The notes below the pieces were generated by a model, which was not told the DNA's origin, made no database searches, and was given only the letters and a program-made list of their open reading frames with translations. Below, one piece after another: positions 6,219 through 14,866 of a stretch of 24,559 nt of DNA; positions within the stretch are counted from its first letter, which is position 1; each line of letters starts with the position of its first letter. The position numbers and the translations under genes were made by a program. This DNA comes from Scatosoma sp045644545 (lineage in GTDB: Bacteria > Bacillota > Clostridia > Christensenellales > Borkfalkiaceae): the NCBI GenBank assembly GCA_045644545.1, contig JAZRHC010000008.1, forward strand, positions 1 through 24,559. The letters are read 5' to 3'.

Positions 6219-6671
6219 TTATTTGCAATATTTCTCTTCGATCGCCTTGATTTTCGCAAGCCTTCTTTCGTGGCGTTCGCCGCCTTCGAAGGGGGTATTC
6301 AAAAAGGTATACACGAGCTCTTGCATCATTCCCTCGCCCACGACCTTTTCGCCGAAGGCGATCATATTCGCGTCGTTATGAAGGCGGGTATACTTCGCGC
6401 AATACAGATCGTGACAATGCGCGCAACGCACGCCGGGAACTTTGTTCGCCACGATAGAAACGCCGATGCCCGACGAGCAAACGACGATCCCGCGTTCACA
6501 TTCCCCGCTCGCCACCGCTGCCGCCGCCGCAAGAGCAAAATCGGGATAATCGCACGAATCAAAGGTTTTCGTGCCGAAATCCACCGCCTCGTGCCCGAGT
6601 TTTTCCACGTATTTAATCATAGCGTTTTTAAGGTTGAGCCCGCCGTGATCGCAAGCAACTGCAATTTTCAT
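6219..6671 (-). CDS. rpiB: ribose-5-phosphate isomerase B
   Basis: 150 residues, full length for RpiB (LacAB family). It shows ACDHGG near the N-terminus, the catalytic cysteine Cys65 in CSSGIGVSI, and HNDANMIAFG from residue 98. The enzyme interconverts ribose 5-phosphate and ribulose 5-phosphate in the pentose phosphate pathway. Its ATG overlaps the TGA of ywlE (ATGA), so translation is probably coupled, and an AGGAGAG site lies inside the end of ywlE. The order ywlC-ywlE-rpiB matches the B. subtilis ywlC-D-E-F region. Confidence 0.96.
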   Translation of the reverse strand: MKIAVACDHGGLNLKNAMIKYVEKLGHEAVDFGTKTFDSCDYPDFALAAAAAVASGECERGIVVCSSGIGVSIVANKVPGVRCAHCHDLYCAKYTRLHNDANMIAFGEKVVGEGMMQELVYTFLNTPFEGGERHERRLAKIKAIEEKYCK

Positions 6672-7312
6672 AATATTCTCTCCTGTACGTAATTATTTTT
6701 CGTCGTTTTCGTTTTTTTAGCCGTCGAATTCGGCTTTTTCGCGCCCGTAGCCGTAGAAGGCTTTTTGTTTTTCGAACCGCGCGGTCTGCCTCGTTTTTTC
6801 GGCGTTTGCGCCTGCGGTTTTTCTTGGGGCTTTTCAGCCACGAATTTCGCAATGATCGCAGACATACCCCCTTCTAATTCGGCAAACGCGCGGAGATATT
6901 CCCCTTCGCCGAGCCCGTAAGGATCGGCTACTTCATAGCCCGCCAAATCTTTAAAGGAATATACGTTTTTCAAGCCCTTTTCGAGCTTCCCGAGGCTCTC
7001 TCCGTAGGCTTGAATTTCAAGCAGCTTGCGTTTGATCTCGTCGGTCATCGCGATAATCGCGTCCGCCTTCAACAGGGTTTCGTCGATATTTTTCGAAGAG
7101 AAGTTCGCAAGCTCCAAGCCTTTATTTAAAAGGGTTTGCGCCGCGTGAAGATTGACGGATTTTCCGCTCGCTTTCAGCCCCGCCGAGAACACCTCGACCG
7201 TTTCAATCCGCAAGCGATTTAGTTCGGATTTCAAAATCGCCTCCGCCATCGGGGAACGGCAAGTATTGCCGACGCAAACGAACACGATCGTCTTTTGTTT
7301 TTTAGGATTCAT
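6668..7312 (-). CDS. ywlE: low-molecular-weight phosphatase, YwlE-like arginine phosphatase, with AT-hook tail
   Basis: 214 residues. The core (about 7-160) is a low-molecular-weight phosphatase with P-loop C13-V-G-N-T-C-R19-S and the general-acid motif D130-P-Y. Thr17 in the loop is the residue that marks arginine phosphatases such as B. subtilis YwlE, rather than tyrosine phosphatases. Synteny between ywlC and rpiB supports this. YwlE removes phosphate from protein arginines in the McsB/ClpCP pathway. After residue 160 comes an unusual Lys/Pro/Thr-rich tail with KKRGRPRGSKNKK (172-184), an AT-hook-like motif. The start chosen is the ATG before NPKKQK. Longer in-frame starts overlap ywlC and lack the conserved fold. 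Confidence 0.88.
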   Translation of the reverse strand: MNPKKQKTIVFVCVGNTCRSPMAEAILKSELNRLRIETVEVFSAGLKASGKSVNLHAAQTLLNKGLELANFSSKNIDETLLKADAIIAMTDEIKRKLLEIQAYGESLGKLEKGLKNVYSFKDLAGYEVADPYGLGEGEYLRAFAELEGGMSAIIAKFVAEKPQEKPQAQTPKKRGRPRGSKNKKPSTATGAKKPNSTAKKTKTTKNNYVQERIL

Positions 7313-7338
7313 CTCGTACCTGCCCTGTCTTTTTTCGT

Positions 7339-8361
7339 TTAATCCCATATCGGGACGGCTTCCTCGCAAGCTCGGCGCAGTCTGTTCAAAACGCCCGCCA
7401 TCACGCCCCCTTGCTCCTTCGGCTCAATCGCGATCAACAGATCGCAAACGTTTTCCGCCTCCCGCAAAAGAGAGTACAATCGCGAAGCCATTTCCGTCGG
7501 CGTGCTTCCGAGATCGAGTATCCGCATTCCCGTATCGGCAAACTCTTTGACGAGCTCGTGCTCACAAAGCACCGCGACCCGCGTTGACCAACCTATTTCT
7601 TGCTTGCCGTAAAGTTTTGCGACGATCAATTCTTTGCGCGTAAACCGAAGCGTTCTGCAACGGGGAGAATAATGCTTATACAAAAGCCCCGGGCTTTTGA
7701 CTTTTTCCTTTCTTTCGGGGTCGGGAATATACTCCTCGCACGCGCCGACGACTTCCGCGATCATCTCGCGGGTGATCAGCCCCGGGCGGAGCACTACGGG
7801 GATCTCTCCCGTGATATCGAGCACCGTGCTCTCGATCCCGCCTTCACACTCGCCGCCGTCTAAAATCAGCGGGATTTTTCCGTCGAAATCGTCGAAAACG
7901 TGCTGTGCCGAAGTCGGGCTGACGTGTTTGGAAAGGTTAGCGCTCGGCGCGACGACGGGGATATCCACCTCTTTCAAAAACGCCTGCGCGCCCTCGTGGG
8001 AAGGGATACGCACCGCAAGGGTATCCAGTCCGCAAGAAACGAAAGGGCTGACTTTTCCCTTAGACGGATAAACGAGCGTTAAAGGGCCGGGCAAAAAGGC
8101 TTCGCGGAGCTTTTGCGCGTACGGCGGCTGATAGTCCACGATCTTGGATAAATCGTAGTCTTTATGCACGTGCGCGATCAGCGGGTTGTCGTTGGGTCTG
8201 CCCTTTATCTCGAAAATTTTTTTTACGGCGTTGTCGTCGAACGCGTTTCCGCCGAGCCCATACACCGTTTCGGTCGGCATCGCGACCACGCCGCCACTCA
8301 TAATAATTTCTTTGGCTTCCGCAAGACTTTGCGGAGAAATTTCTTTAATCAACGTTTTCAT
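7339..8361 (-). CDS. ywlC: L-threonylcarbamoyladenylate synthase (Sua5/YwlC type)
   Basis: 340 residues, the long Sua5 form. The YrdC domain (about 10-200) has PTETVYGLGGNAF, KGRPNDNPL, PGPLTLVYPS and PSANLS. The linker PGLLYKHYSPR leads to the C-terminal Sua5 domain (about 235-340). The enzyme makes threonylcarbamoyl-AMP from threonine, bicarbonate and ATP, the first step of t6A modification at position 37 of ANN-decoding tRNAs. It starts 3 bases after the dnaB stop with no good ribosome binding site, suggesting translation by coupling. Confidence 0.95.
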   Translation of the reverse strand: MKTLIKEISPQSLAEAKEIIMSGGVVAMPTETVYGLGGNAFDDNAVKKIFEIKGRPNDNPLIAHVHKDYDLSKIVDYQPPYAQKLREAFLPGPLTLVYPSKGKVSPFVSCGLDTLAVRIPSHEGAQAFLKEVDIPVVAPSANLSKHVSPTSAQHVFDDFDGKIPLILDGGECEGGIESTVLDITGEIPVVLRPGLITREMIAEVVGACEEYIPDPERKEKVKSPGLLYKHYSPRCRTLRFTRKELIVAKLYGKQEIGWSTRVAVLCEHELVKEFADTGMRILDLGSTPTEMASRLYSLLREAENVCDLLIAIEPKEQGGVMAGVLNRLRRACEEAVPIWD

Positions 8362-8364
8362 AGC

Positions 8365-9849
8365 TTAAAACGGAGGTTCTTCCCCATCCTCGACTGCGGG
8401 CGGCTCGCCCTCGAAAGGGGGCGGAGCAAAGCAATCTTCCGCGGGCGGTTCTTCTTCGAACTCGCGCTTGGGCCGACGATATTCGGGCGGTTCTTCGTTG
8501 CGGTTTTGCTCGTCCACGTCCACGAACTTCGTGCATTCGCCGATAAATTTGAGTTGAACGCGCCCCTGCTCCCCACCTCTGTGCTTTGCAAGGATAAGCT
8601 CCGCCGCGCCTTTTATGATCTTGCCCGAATCGATTTCTTCTTTCGTTGCGATCGCTTCGGGGCGGTTGATAAACATAACGATATCCGCGTCCTGTTCGAT
8701 CGCGCCCGATTCACGAAGGTCGGAAAGTTGCGGCTCTTTGGACTGAATACGGCGCAGCTGAGAAAGCGCGATCACGGGCACGCTGAGTTCCTTTGCGATA
8801 ATCTTTAAATCGCGAGTGATCGAAGCGATCTCCTGTTGCCGATTCTCGCTTCCCGCCATATTCGAATCCCCGCTCGACATAAGCTGGATATAGTCGATCA
8901 TTATCAGATCTACCCCGCCCGTCTTGGTCTTTAAGCGCCTGCATTCGGATAAAATTTCCGCGGGCGTGATACGCGAAGAATCGTTGATATAGATGCTGCT
9001 GTTTTTCAACTTGTCCGAAACGAGCATCAGCTTTTTCCATTCGCCCGCCGTCAGCTCGCCTGAAAGCGCCCTGCTCATACTCACGTTCGCATACGAGCAA
9101 ACCAGCCTTTGCACGATTTCGTTTCTCGGCATTTCGAGCGAGAACACGGCGCAGGTTTTGCCCGCGCGCAAGGAAGCGTTTTCCACGAGGTTCATCGCAA
9201 GCGAGGTTTTCCCCATACCGGGACGGGCGGCAAGGACGATCAACGCGCCCGCTTGCAAGCCGTGCGTCATTCTATCCAGTCGCTTATAGCCCGTCGGAAT
9301 TCCTTTGAAGGAATCGGGGTCGGATTGAAGCTGTTCGAATTTATGAAGCACTTCGCCGATCACGTCGCCTTCGCTCATAGAAAGAAGCGAAGAACGATCG
9401 GCTTGGCGGGAAATATCGTAGATAGACTTTTCCGCAAACGCGACGGAGGACTGCGCGTCCACGCTCTTCATAGATTCTTCGATAATTTTCCGCGACGCGC
9501 GGATAAGCTTTCGATTCGTGCTATCCCGCTTTACGATATCAAAATAGGTCTTATAATTCGCCGCCGAAGGGGTGATCTCGGCAAGCTCGGTTAAATACGC
9601 GATCCCGCCCGCTTGGGATAAATTCCCCTCGCTGTCGAGCTGATCGGACACCGTTACGAGGTCGATCGGTTTTCGGGCGTTGAACGCCGCTTGCATCGCA
9701 CGCAAAATATATTTATGCGATTCTTGATAAAAGTCCTCGTCGGACAATCGGTCCACAAGTTCGGAAACGATATCGTTATCCATTAAAAAGCAACCGAGCA
9801 ACGCCATTTCCGCGTCGCGGTTAAAAGGCATCGTGTTGACTTCCGCCAT
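8365..9849 (-). CDS. dnaB: replicative DNA helicase DnaB, with SSB-like acidic tail
   Basis: 494 residues. The N-terminal helical domain opens with PFNRDAEMALLGCFL. The RecA-like motor has Walker A ARPGMGKTSLA, an LIMIDYIQLM Walker B strand, RQQEIASITRDLK, and the AKHRGGEQG arginine-finger region. This is the hexameric fork helicase (called DnaC in B. subtilis). After the motor there is an extra tail of about 50 residues rich in Pro and Glu that ends VEDGEEPPF, resembling the acidic C-terminal tip of SSB. The start has a strong GGAGG site. It sits between pepF and ywlC in the long gene run. Confidence 0.96.
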   Translation of the reverse strand: MAEVNTMPFNRDAEMALLGCFLMDNDIVSELVDRLSDEDFYQESHKYILRAMQAAFNARKPIDLVTVSDQLDSEGNLSQAGGIAYLTELAEITPSAANYKTYFDIVKRDSTNRKLIRASRKIIEESMKSVDAQSSVAFAEKSIYDISRQADRSSLLSMSEGDVIGEVLHKFEQLQSDPDSFKGIPTGYKRLDRMTHGLQAGALIVLAARPGMGKTSLAMNLVENASLRAGKTCAVFSLEMPRNEIVQRLVCSYANVSMSRALSGELTAGEWKKLMLVSDKLKNSSIYINDSSRITPAEILSECRRLKTKTGGVDLIMIDYIQLMSSGDSNMAGSENRQQEIASITRDLKIIAKELSVPVIALSQLRRIQSKEPQLSDLRESGAIEQDADIVMFINRPEAIATKEEIDSGKIIKGAAELILAKHRGGEQGRVQLKFIGECTKFVDVDEQNRNEEPPEYRRPKREFEEEPPAEDCFAPPPFEGEPPAVEDGEEPPF

Positions 9850-9871
9850 AGTTTTTCCTCCTTAAAATCAA

Positions 9872-11650
9872 TTAAACGAATTTTTCAAATTCCTCAAGCG
9901 TTTCTTCAAATTCCTTCATCGCCGCTTCGAAGGGCTCTTTCGTCGTCAAATCCACGCCGGCTTTTTGCAAAATAGACACGGGATCGGTAGATCCGCCGCT
10001 TCTTAAAAATTCAAAATATCCCTGCACCGCGCTTTCTCCTTCCGTTAAAATCTTTTTGACGATCGAGATCGCGGAAATGATACCCGTCGCGTATTTATAC
10101 ACGTAGAACGAAGTGTAGAAATGCGGGATTCTCGCCCATTCGTAAGAAATTTCCTTATCGTGCGCGATCCCTTCGCCGTAGTAGTCTTGATTCAGCTTAT
10201 AATAGCCCTCGCAAAGACTTTCCTTGGTGAGCGGCTCGCCCGCTTCCACCTTCGCGTGCATAATCTGCTCGAATTCCGCAAACTGCGTTTGTCTAAACAG
10301 CGTCGCGCGCATCATATCCATATAATAAGAAAGAAGGTATTTTTTGAGGTTTTTATCCTCCGTAGACGAGCAAAGATATTTTAACAGCAACACCTCGTTG
10401 ACCGTGCTGGCAATTTCCGCGAGGAAAATTTTATACGAGCTTTTATTATAGGGTTGCGCGGAAGTAGACATATACGTGTGCAACGCGTGCCCCATTTCGT
10501 GCGCGATGGTGAACAGCTCGTTCGTCGTCTGCTGATAATTGAGCAATACGAAAGGATGCACCCCGTAAACGCCCGTTGAATACGCGCCGCTACGCTTTCC
10601 CTCGTTTTCGCATACGTCGATCCAGCCTTCTTTTTTCGCACTGCGCAAAAGCTCTTGATATTCCTTTCCGAGCGGGGCTAAACCGTTCACGACGAGCTCG
10701 TAGCCTTCGTCAAAGGGAAGCTTGATCTCCGCGCCTTTCACGAGCGGCGCGTAAATATCGTACATATGCTGTTCTTCGTAACCCAAAATTTTCTTTCTTA
10801 AAGCGATATATTTATGCACTACGGGCAACGCTTGGTGCACCGCTTTGATTAAGTTATCGTATACGACGGGGCTGACGTCTTCACCGTGGAGCGCCATCGA
10901 AAGACAGCTTTCGTGCTTTCTCGCCGTTTTATAGAACACGTCCTTTTTCACGTTTCCGTAATAGGTCTGCGTGATCGCGTCGATGAGGTTGATATACGCT
11001 TGATAATAGCCCTTGAACCACTCTTCGCGCTCCTTGCGGTTTTCCGAATGCAGAACGACTCCGTAAAGCCCGTGCGTCATCTGCGTTTCCTCGCCGTTTA
11101 AGTGCGCCTTTCCAAGATTTAAGTTGGCGTTATCCAGCATCATAAACACGTCTTGGAAACCGCCTAAAACGTCCGCGCTGAGCGCGAGGAGCTTTTCCTC
11201 GTTTGCCGAAAGCACGTGCGCTTTTCCCGCCGCGACACGGCGAAGCTGATAATCGTACTCCGCAAGCTCGGGATCGGCAATATACGCGTTTAAAACGCTT
11301 TCAGGCAAAGCGGTAAGCTCGGGTTCAACGAACGCCGTCGCCGCCGAAATTTTAGAAAAGAGCGTCATCATTTTCGCCTGGTAAGCGTTGTATTTGGAAA
11401 CTCTCAAATCCTCGTCGCTTTTCATATGCGCGTACAAATAGAGCCTTTCCGCGCGTTGGGAAAACTCGTCCACAAACGCGTTGAACGCCGAAAAGCTCTC
11501 TTTTTCGCCGAGCTTCCCTTGATACTTGGAAAAATCCGCGTTCGCGTATTTTGCTTCCAAAGCGGAAAATTCCTTTTCCCAAGCCTCGTCGGAAGGGAAA
11601 ATATCCTCCACCTTCCATTTTAAATTTTCTGCAATCTCTTTTCTTTCCAT
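9872..11650 (-). CDS. pepF: oligoendopeptidase F (M3 family)
   Basis: 592 residues, full length. The zinc motif HEMGH is at 384-388, with the third ligand in the LAEIASTVNE motif about 25 residues later. The N-terminus and the C-terminal ISYEWARIPHFYTSFYVYKYATG motif are characteristic of PepF. It is a cytoplasmic zinc metallopeptidase that cuts short oligopeptides. An AAGGTGG site precedes the ATG. Gaps to both neighbours are under 30 bases. Confidence 0.95.
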   Translation of the reverse strand: MERKEIAENLKWKVEDIFPSDEAWEKEFSALEAKYANADFSKYQGKLGEKESFSAFNAFVDEFSQRAERLYLYAHMKSDEDLRVSKYNAYQAKMMTLFSKISAATAFVEPELTALPESVLNAYIADPELAEYDYQLRRVAAGKAHVLSANEEKLLALSADVLGGFQDVFMMLDNANLNLGKAHLNGEETQMTHGLYGVVLHSENRKEREEWFKGYYQAYINLIDAITQTYYGNVKKDVFYKTARKHESCLSMALHGEDVSPVVYDNLIKAVHQALPVVHKYIALRKKILGYEEQHMYDIYAPLVKGAEIKLPFDEGYELVVNGLAPLGKEYQELLRSAKKEGWIDVCENEGKRSGAYSTGVYGVHPFVLLNYQQTTNELFTIAHEMGHALHTYMSTSAQPYNKSSYKIFLAEIASTVNEVLLLKYLCSSTEDKNLKKYLLSYYMDMMRATLFRQTQFAEFEQIMHAKVEAGEPLTKESLCEGYYKLNQDYYGEGIAHDKEISYEWARIPHFYTSFYVYKYATGIISAISIVKKILTEGESAVQGYFEFLRSGGSTDPVSILQKAGVDLTTKEPFEAAMKEFEETLEEFEKFV

Positions 11651-11676
11651 AATGCCACCTTATTGATGTTTTACCC

Positions 11677-13032
11677 TTAATTTTTAAACGAATGAATAGG
11701 CGCGGGAATATTGCCGCCGCGATTGATCAAACGGCTACTGTCCGTGCCGTGCACGGGCAGAATGGGCGCACGACCCAAAAGTCCGCCGAAATTCACCGAA
11801 TCGCCCACCTTTTTACCGGGTGCGGGAATAATACGCACCGCCGTCGTTTTTTGGTTGATCATACCGATCGCCGCTTCGTCGGCAATAATCGCGGAAATGG
11901 TCGTCGCGGGCGTGTCGCCGGGGATCGCGATCATATCCAGCCCCACCGAACACACGCAAGTCATCGCTTCAAGCTTATCGAGGTTGATCTCGCCGCTTTC
12001 CGCCGCCTTGATCATACCGATATCCTCCGAAACGGGAATAAACGCGCCCGAAAGCCCGCCGACGCGCGAGGAAGCCATTACGCCGCCTTTTTTCACCGCG
12101 TCGTTCAGCATCGCGAGCGCCGCCGTCGTACCGTGACCGCCGACGGTCGAAACGCCGATCTCCTCTAAAATTTGCGCCACCGAGTCGCCCATCGCGGGCG
12201 TGGGCGCTAACGATAAGTCCACGATCCCGAACTGCGCGTTCAAACGCTTCGCCGCTTCTTTCGCCACGAGCTGCCCCGCGCGAGTGATCTTGAACGCCGT
12301 GCGCTTGATCATCTCCGCCGTTTCCGTCAAGTCCGCGTTGGGGATTTTTTCGAGCGCGCGCTTGACGACGCCAGGGCCCGAAACACCAACGTTGACGACG
12401 ACGTCCGCTTCTCCTACGCCGTGGAACGCGCCCGCCATAAACGGGTTGTCCTCCACCGCGTTACAAAAAGCGACGAGCTTCGCCGCGCCGATACCGTCCG
12501 CGTCCTTGGTTAAAAACGCCGCTTGTTTAAAGATCTCGCCCATCATTTTCACGGCTTCCATATTGATACCCGATTTGGTCGAGCCGACGTTGACGGACGA
12601 ACAAAGCCGCTTCGTGGAAGCGAGAACCTCGGGAATGGTTTGGATAAATTTTCTTTCGTAGTCTGCCGTCGCCTTATGCGTAAGGGCGGTATAGCCTCCC
12701 AAAAAGTCGATGCCCAGCGCTTCCGCCGCGTCGTCGAGGGCTTTGCCGATCAAAGGCGCTTTTTCGGGAAACGCAGCGCAAAGAAGGCTGACGGGGGTGA
12801 CGGAAACCCGTTTATTGACGATGGGAATCCCGTATTCGCCCGAAAGGTTCTCCGCCGTTTTCACGATATTTTCCGCTTTTTTGGTGACGAGGTCGTACAC
12901 CTTTACCGCCGTTTCCTCCGCCGTATCGCGAATACAGCTAAACAGGGAAAGCCCCATCGTGATGGTTCTGATGTCGAGGTGTTCTTTCTCGACCATTTCT
13001 ATCGTTTCAAGCACGTCGAATTTCGTAAACAT
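11677..13032 (-). CDS. UPF0210 (PFL family) protein
   Basis: 451 residues matching the UPF0210/DUF711 family throughout, for example MGLSLFSCIRDT near the start, SVNVGSTKSGINMEAVKMMGE in the middle, and glycine-rich VGGHGTTAALAMLNDAVKKGG. Distant similarity of the family to glycyl-radical enzymes gave the PFL name, but the biochemical function is not known. It follows the ACT-domain gene by 20 bases. This UPF0237-UPF0210 pair is conserved in many Firmicutes, so the ACT protein is likely its small-molecule-sensing partner. Confidence 0.92.
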   Translation of the reverse strand: MFTKFDVLETIEMVEKEHLDIRTITMGLSLFSCIRDTAEETAVKVYDLVTKKAENIVKTAENLSGEYGIPIVNKRVSVTPVSLLCAAFPEKAPLIGKALDDAAEALGIDFLGGYTALTHKATADYERKFIQTIPEVLASTKRLCSSVNVGSTKSGINMEAVKMMGEIFKQAAFLTKDADGIGAAKLVAFCNAVEDNPFMAGAFHGVGEADVVVNVGVSGPGVVKRALEKIPNADLTETAEMIKRTAFKITRAGQLVAKEAAKRLNAQFGIVDLSLAPTPAMGDSVAQILEEIGVSTVGGHGTTAALAMLNDAVKKGGVMASSRVGGLSGAFIPVSEDIGMIKAAESGEINLDKLEAMTCVCSVGLDMIAIPGDTPATTISAIIADEAAIGMINQKTTAVRIIPAPGKKVGDSVNFGGLLGRAPILPVHGTDSSRLINRGGNIPAPIHSFKN

Positions 13033-13052
13033 ACCTTTTTCTCCTTACGAAA

Positions 13053-13322
13053 TCACACGTTATGCATTGCGTTGAAGATATCTTCGTGCTGCATATAAAT
13101 GCTCATACCGATCTGTTTGCCAAGCTCGGCACATTCCTTTGCGAGCGAGGAAAGCTCCTGCTTCACGCCCGAAATTTCCGCAATCATAATCATTGCGAAA
13201 TATTCGCCGAGGACGGTTTGGGAAATGTCCTCGATGTTCGCGCCCTTTTCCGCAAGGAACGCGCTGACCTTTGCGATAATACCCGTTCTGTCTTTACCGG
13301 TTACCGTTACTACTGCTCTCAT
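13053..13322 (-). CDS. ACT-domain protein, UPF0237 family
   Basis: 89 residues forming a single ACT domain: MRAVVTVTGKDRTGIIAKVSAFLAE at the start, then NIEDISQTVLGEYFAMIMI. ACT domains bind amino acids and other small ligands; the ligand here is unknown. The gene immediately precedes the UPF0210 gene, its usual partner. Confidence 0.93.
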   Translation of the reverse strand: MRAVVTVTGKDRTGIIAKVSAFLAEKGANIEDISQTVLGEYFAMIMIAEISGVKQELSSLAKECAELGKQIGMSIYMQHEDIFNAMHNV

Positions 13323-13344
13323 AAGTATTTCTCCTTTCTTAAAC

Positions 13345-13977
13345 TTATTCGTTTTCGTTTTCTTGTTTTTGTTCTTGTTCTCGTTCCGTTTCTTGCCCTT
13401 GGGGCTCTTCCGCCGTTTGCTCTTCGGCTTCGTCGTCCTCGTATTCGAACTCGATCGCGTGTTTTTTCACGATCTCGTACTGCACGATAAAGTTGCTTTG
13501 CACGACGTATTTCACGAGGTCGCCCTGCTCGAACTCGGGCTTTTGCTTTTCGAGGTCGAAATACACCTCGCGCTCCATCCACTCTTTTTTCTTTTTATTC
13601 CAAGTGGTAAACACGCAGGACATCACGTCCACGAAATCCTTTTGCAAGTCCTTTTTCTCGAAGCACAAAAAGTAGTTGATCTCCTCGTTTTTGATCCCCT
13701 CGGAAAGATAGTACATCATTTTATAATAGCGGCGAACTCTGCCGTATTTGATCCCCATAAACGGAAAAAGAAAAACGACGTATAGCCCCGAAACCACGAA
13801 CACGCAGGCTTTGGGCAGGGTTTGCATAGAGTCGTTATAGGGAAGGCGGGTATAATAGACCAGCCACGCAAGGCAAAAGGCGATATAAAATACCGTCACG
13901 CCCCAAAATATCCCTAAAATTTTCTTTTTCTGATTATAGACGGCTTGAAAATTCTCGTCGTTATAAACGGTTACCAT
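13345..13977 (-). CDS. uncharacterised membrane protein with acidic tail
   Basis: 210 residues of no family I recognise. A short N-terminus with QKKK is followed by two hydrophobic helices (about 22-41 and 58-76). A soluble region of about 100 residues with many aromatic and charged positions comes next, and the last 40 residues are almost entirely Glu, Gln, Asp and Asn. The predicted topology is a hairpin in the membrane with the larger C-terminal domain in the cytoplasm. It lies between degV and the ACT gene, with gaps of 21-22 bases, so it belongs to the same run. Confidence 0.8.
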   Translation of the reverse strand: MVTVYNDENFQAVYNQKKKILGIFWGVTVFYIAFCLAWLVYYTRLPYNDSMQTLPKACVFVVSGLYVVFLFPFMGIKYGRVRRYYKMMYYLSEGIKNEEINYFLCFEKKDLQKDFVDVMSCVFTTWNKKKKEWMEREVYFDLEKQKPEFEQGDLVKYVVQSNFIVQYEIVKKHAIEFEYEDDEAEEQTAEEPQGQETEREQEQKQENENE

Positions 13978-13998
13978 TCGTATTCTCCTTTTTAGGCG

Positions 13999-14841
13999 TT
14001 ATTCTGCGATAAACAGCACGCCGAGCGTATTTCTTCCACAATGCCCCGTTACGACCGCGCCCGCGACCGTTTCCAAAACTTCGTCGAATTCGAAATTCTC
14101 TTTCACGAGCTGTTTCGCCTCGTCCACGAGCTCTTGATCGGCAGAGGAATGCGTGACGAAACAACGGGTTTTGTCGTATTCGGGATAAAGCTCTTTTAAG
14201 TACTCGATATAATTTTTAATGCACACGGACATTTTCCCGCGATATTTTTTCTTGACGGAGAGCGCGCCGTCGTCCATCGCGATCATCGGGTGTATCTTTA
14301 AGAGATTCGCGCCGTACATTTCCATTCTCGAACATCTGCCGCCCTTATACAGGTAATCCAGCCGATCGGGAATAAACGAAGTGTTGACCTTAGTTCGAAG
14401 CGCGTTGATCGCCTCTTCGATATCGTCGAGATTCGTTCCCTTATCCCGAAGATCCGCCGCCTTCATCACGAGCAGACCTTGTCCCGAAGACAAAGCCATA
14501 CTGTCGATCACGCGAACTTTTCCCCCAAAGCCTTCCGCCGCCTGCTTGGCAACGTTGTGGGAAACCGAGCTTTTCGAAGAGATATTAAAATGCAAGATCT
14601 CGTCGCCGAACGCGAGCTGCGATTTAAAAAACTCCTCGTAATCGGTAATGCTCGGCGCGCTGGTTTTCGGCAAAATTTTCGTTTTTGCGACGAAGTCGAA
14701 AATATCTTGCGGAGTGATATCCACGCCGTCGAAATAAGATTTCGCGTCAAGGTTTACCTGCAAGGGCATAATGCCGATATCCCGCCGTTTGGCGTATTCG
14801 CCAAGGTCACAAGTGCTGTCTGACGTAATTCTGATAGACAT
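13999..14841 (-). CDS. DegV family fatty-acid-binding protein
   Basis: 280 residues, the family length. The start MSIRITSDSTCDL, the PLQVNLDAKSYFDGVDI segment and KTSAPSITDYEEFF are DegV hallmarks, as is the RLDYLYKGGRCS motif in the second domain. Family members bind a fatty acid and, in some species (FakB), present it to the kinase FakA for phospholipid synthesis. No fakA is in this window, so the assignment as FakB is an inference. An AGGAG site precedes the start. Confidence 0.93.
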   Translation of the reverse strand: MSIRITSDSTCDLGEYAKRRDIGIMPLQVNLDAKSYFDGVDITPQDIFDFVAKTKILPKTSAPSITDYEEFFKSQLAFGDEILHFNISSKSSVSHNVAKQAAEGFGGKVRVIDSMALSSGQGLLVMKAADLRDKGTNLDDIEEAINALRTKVNTSFIPDRLDYLYKGGRCSRMEMYGANLLKIHPMIAMDDGALSVKKKYRGKMSVCIKNYIEYLKELYPEYDKTRCFVTHSSADQELVDEAKQLVKENFEFDEVLETVAGAVVTGHCGRNTLGVLFIAE

Positions 14842-14866
14842 AAAACATTCTCCTGTTCGTTCTTTT

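Noticed and set aside
7313..7369. longer N-terminus for the YwlE-like protein
   Set aside because: The extra 19 residues overlap the ywlC gene, are not part of the phosphatase fold, and the chosen ATG places the catalytic Cys at the usual distance from the start.
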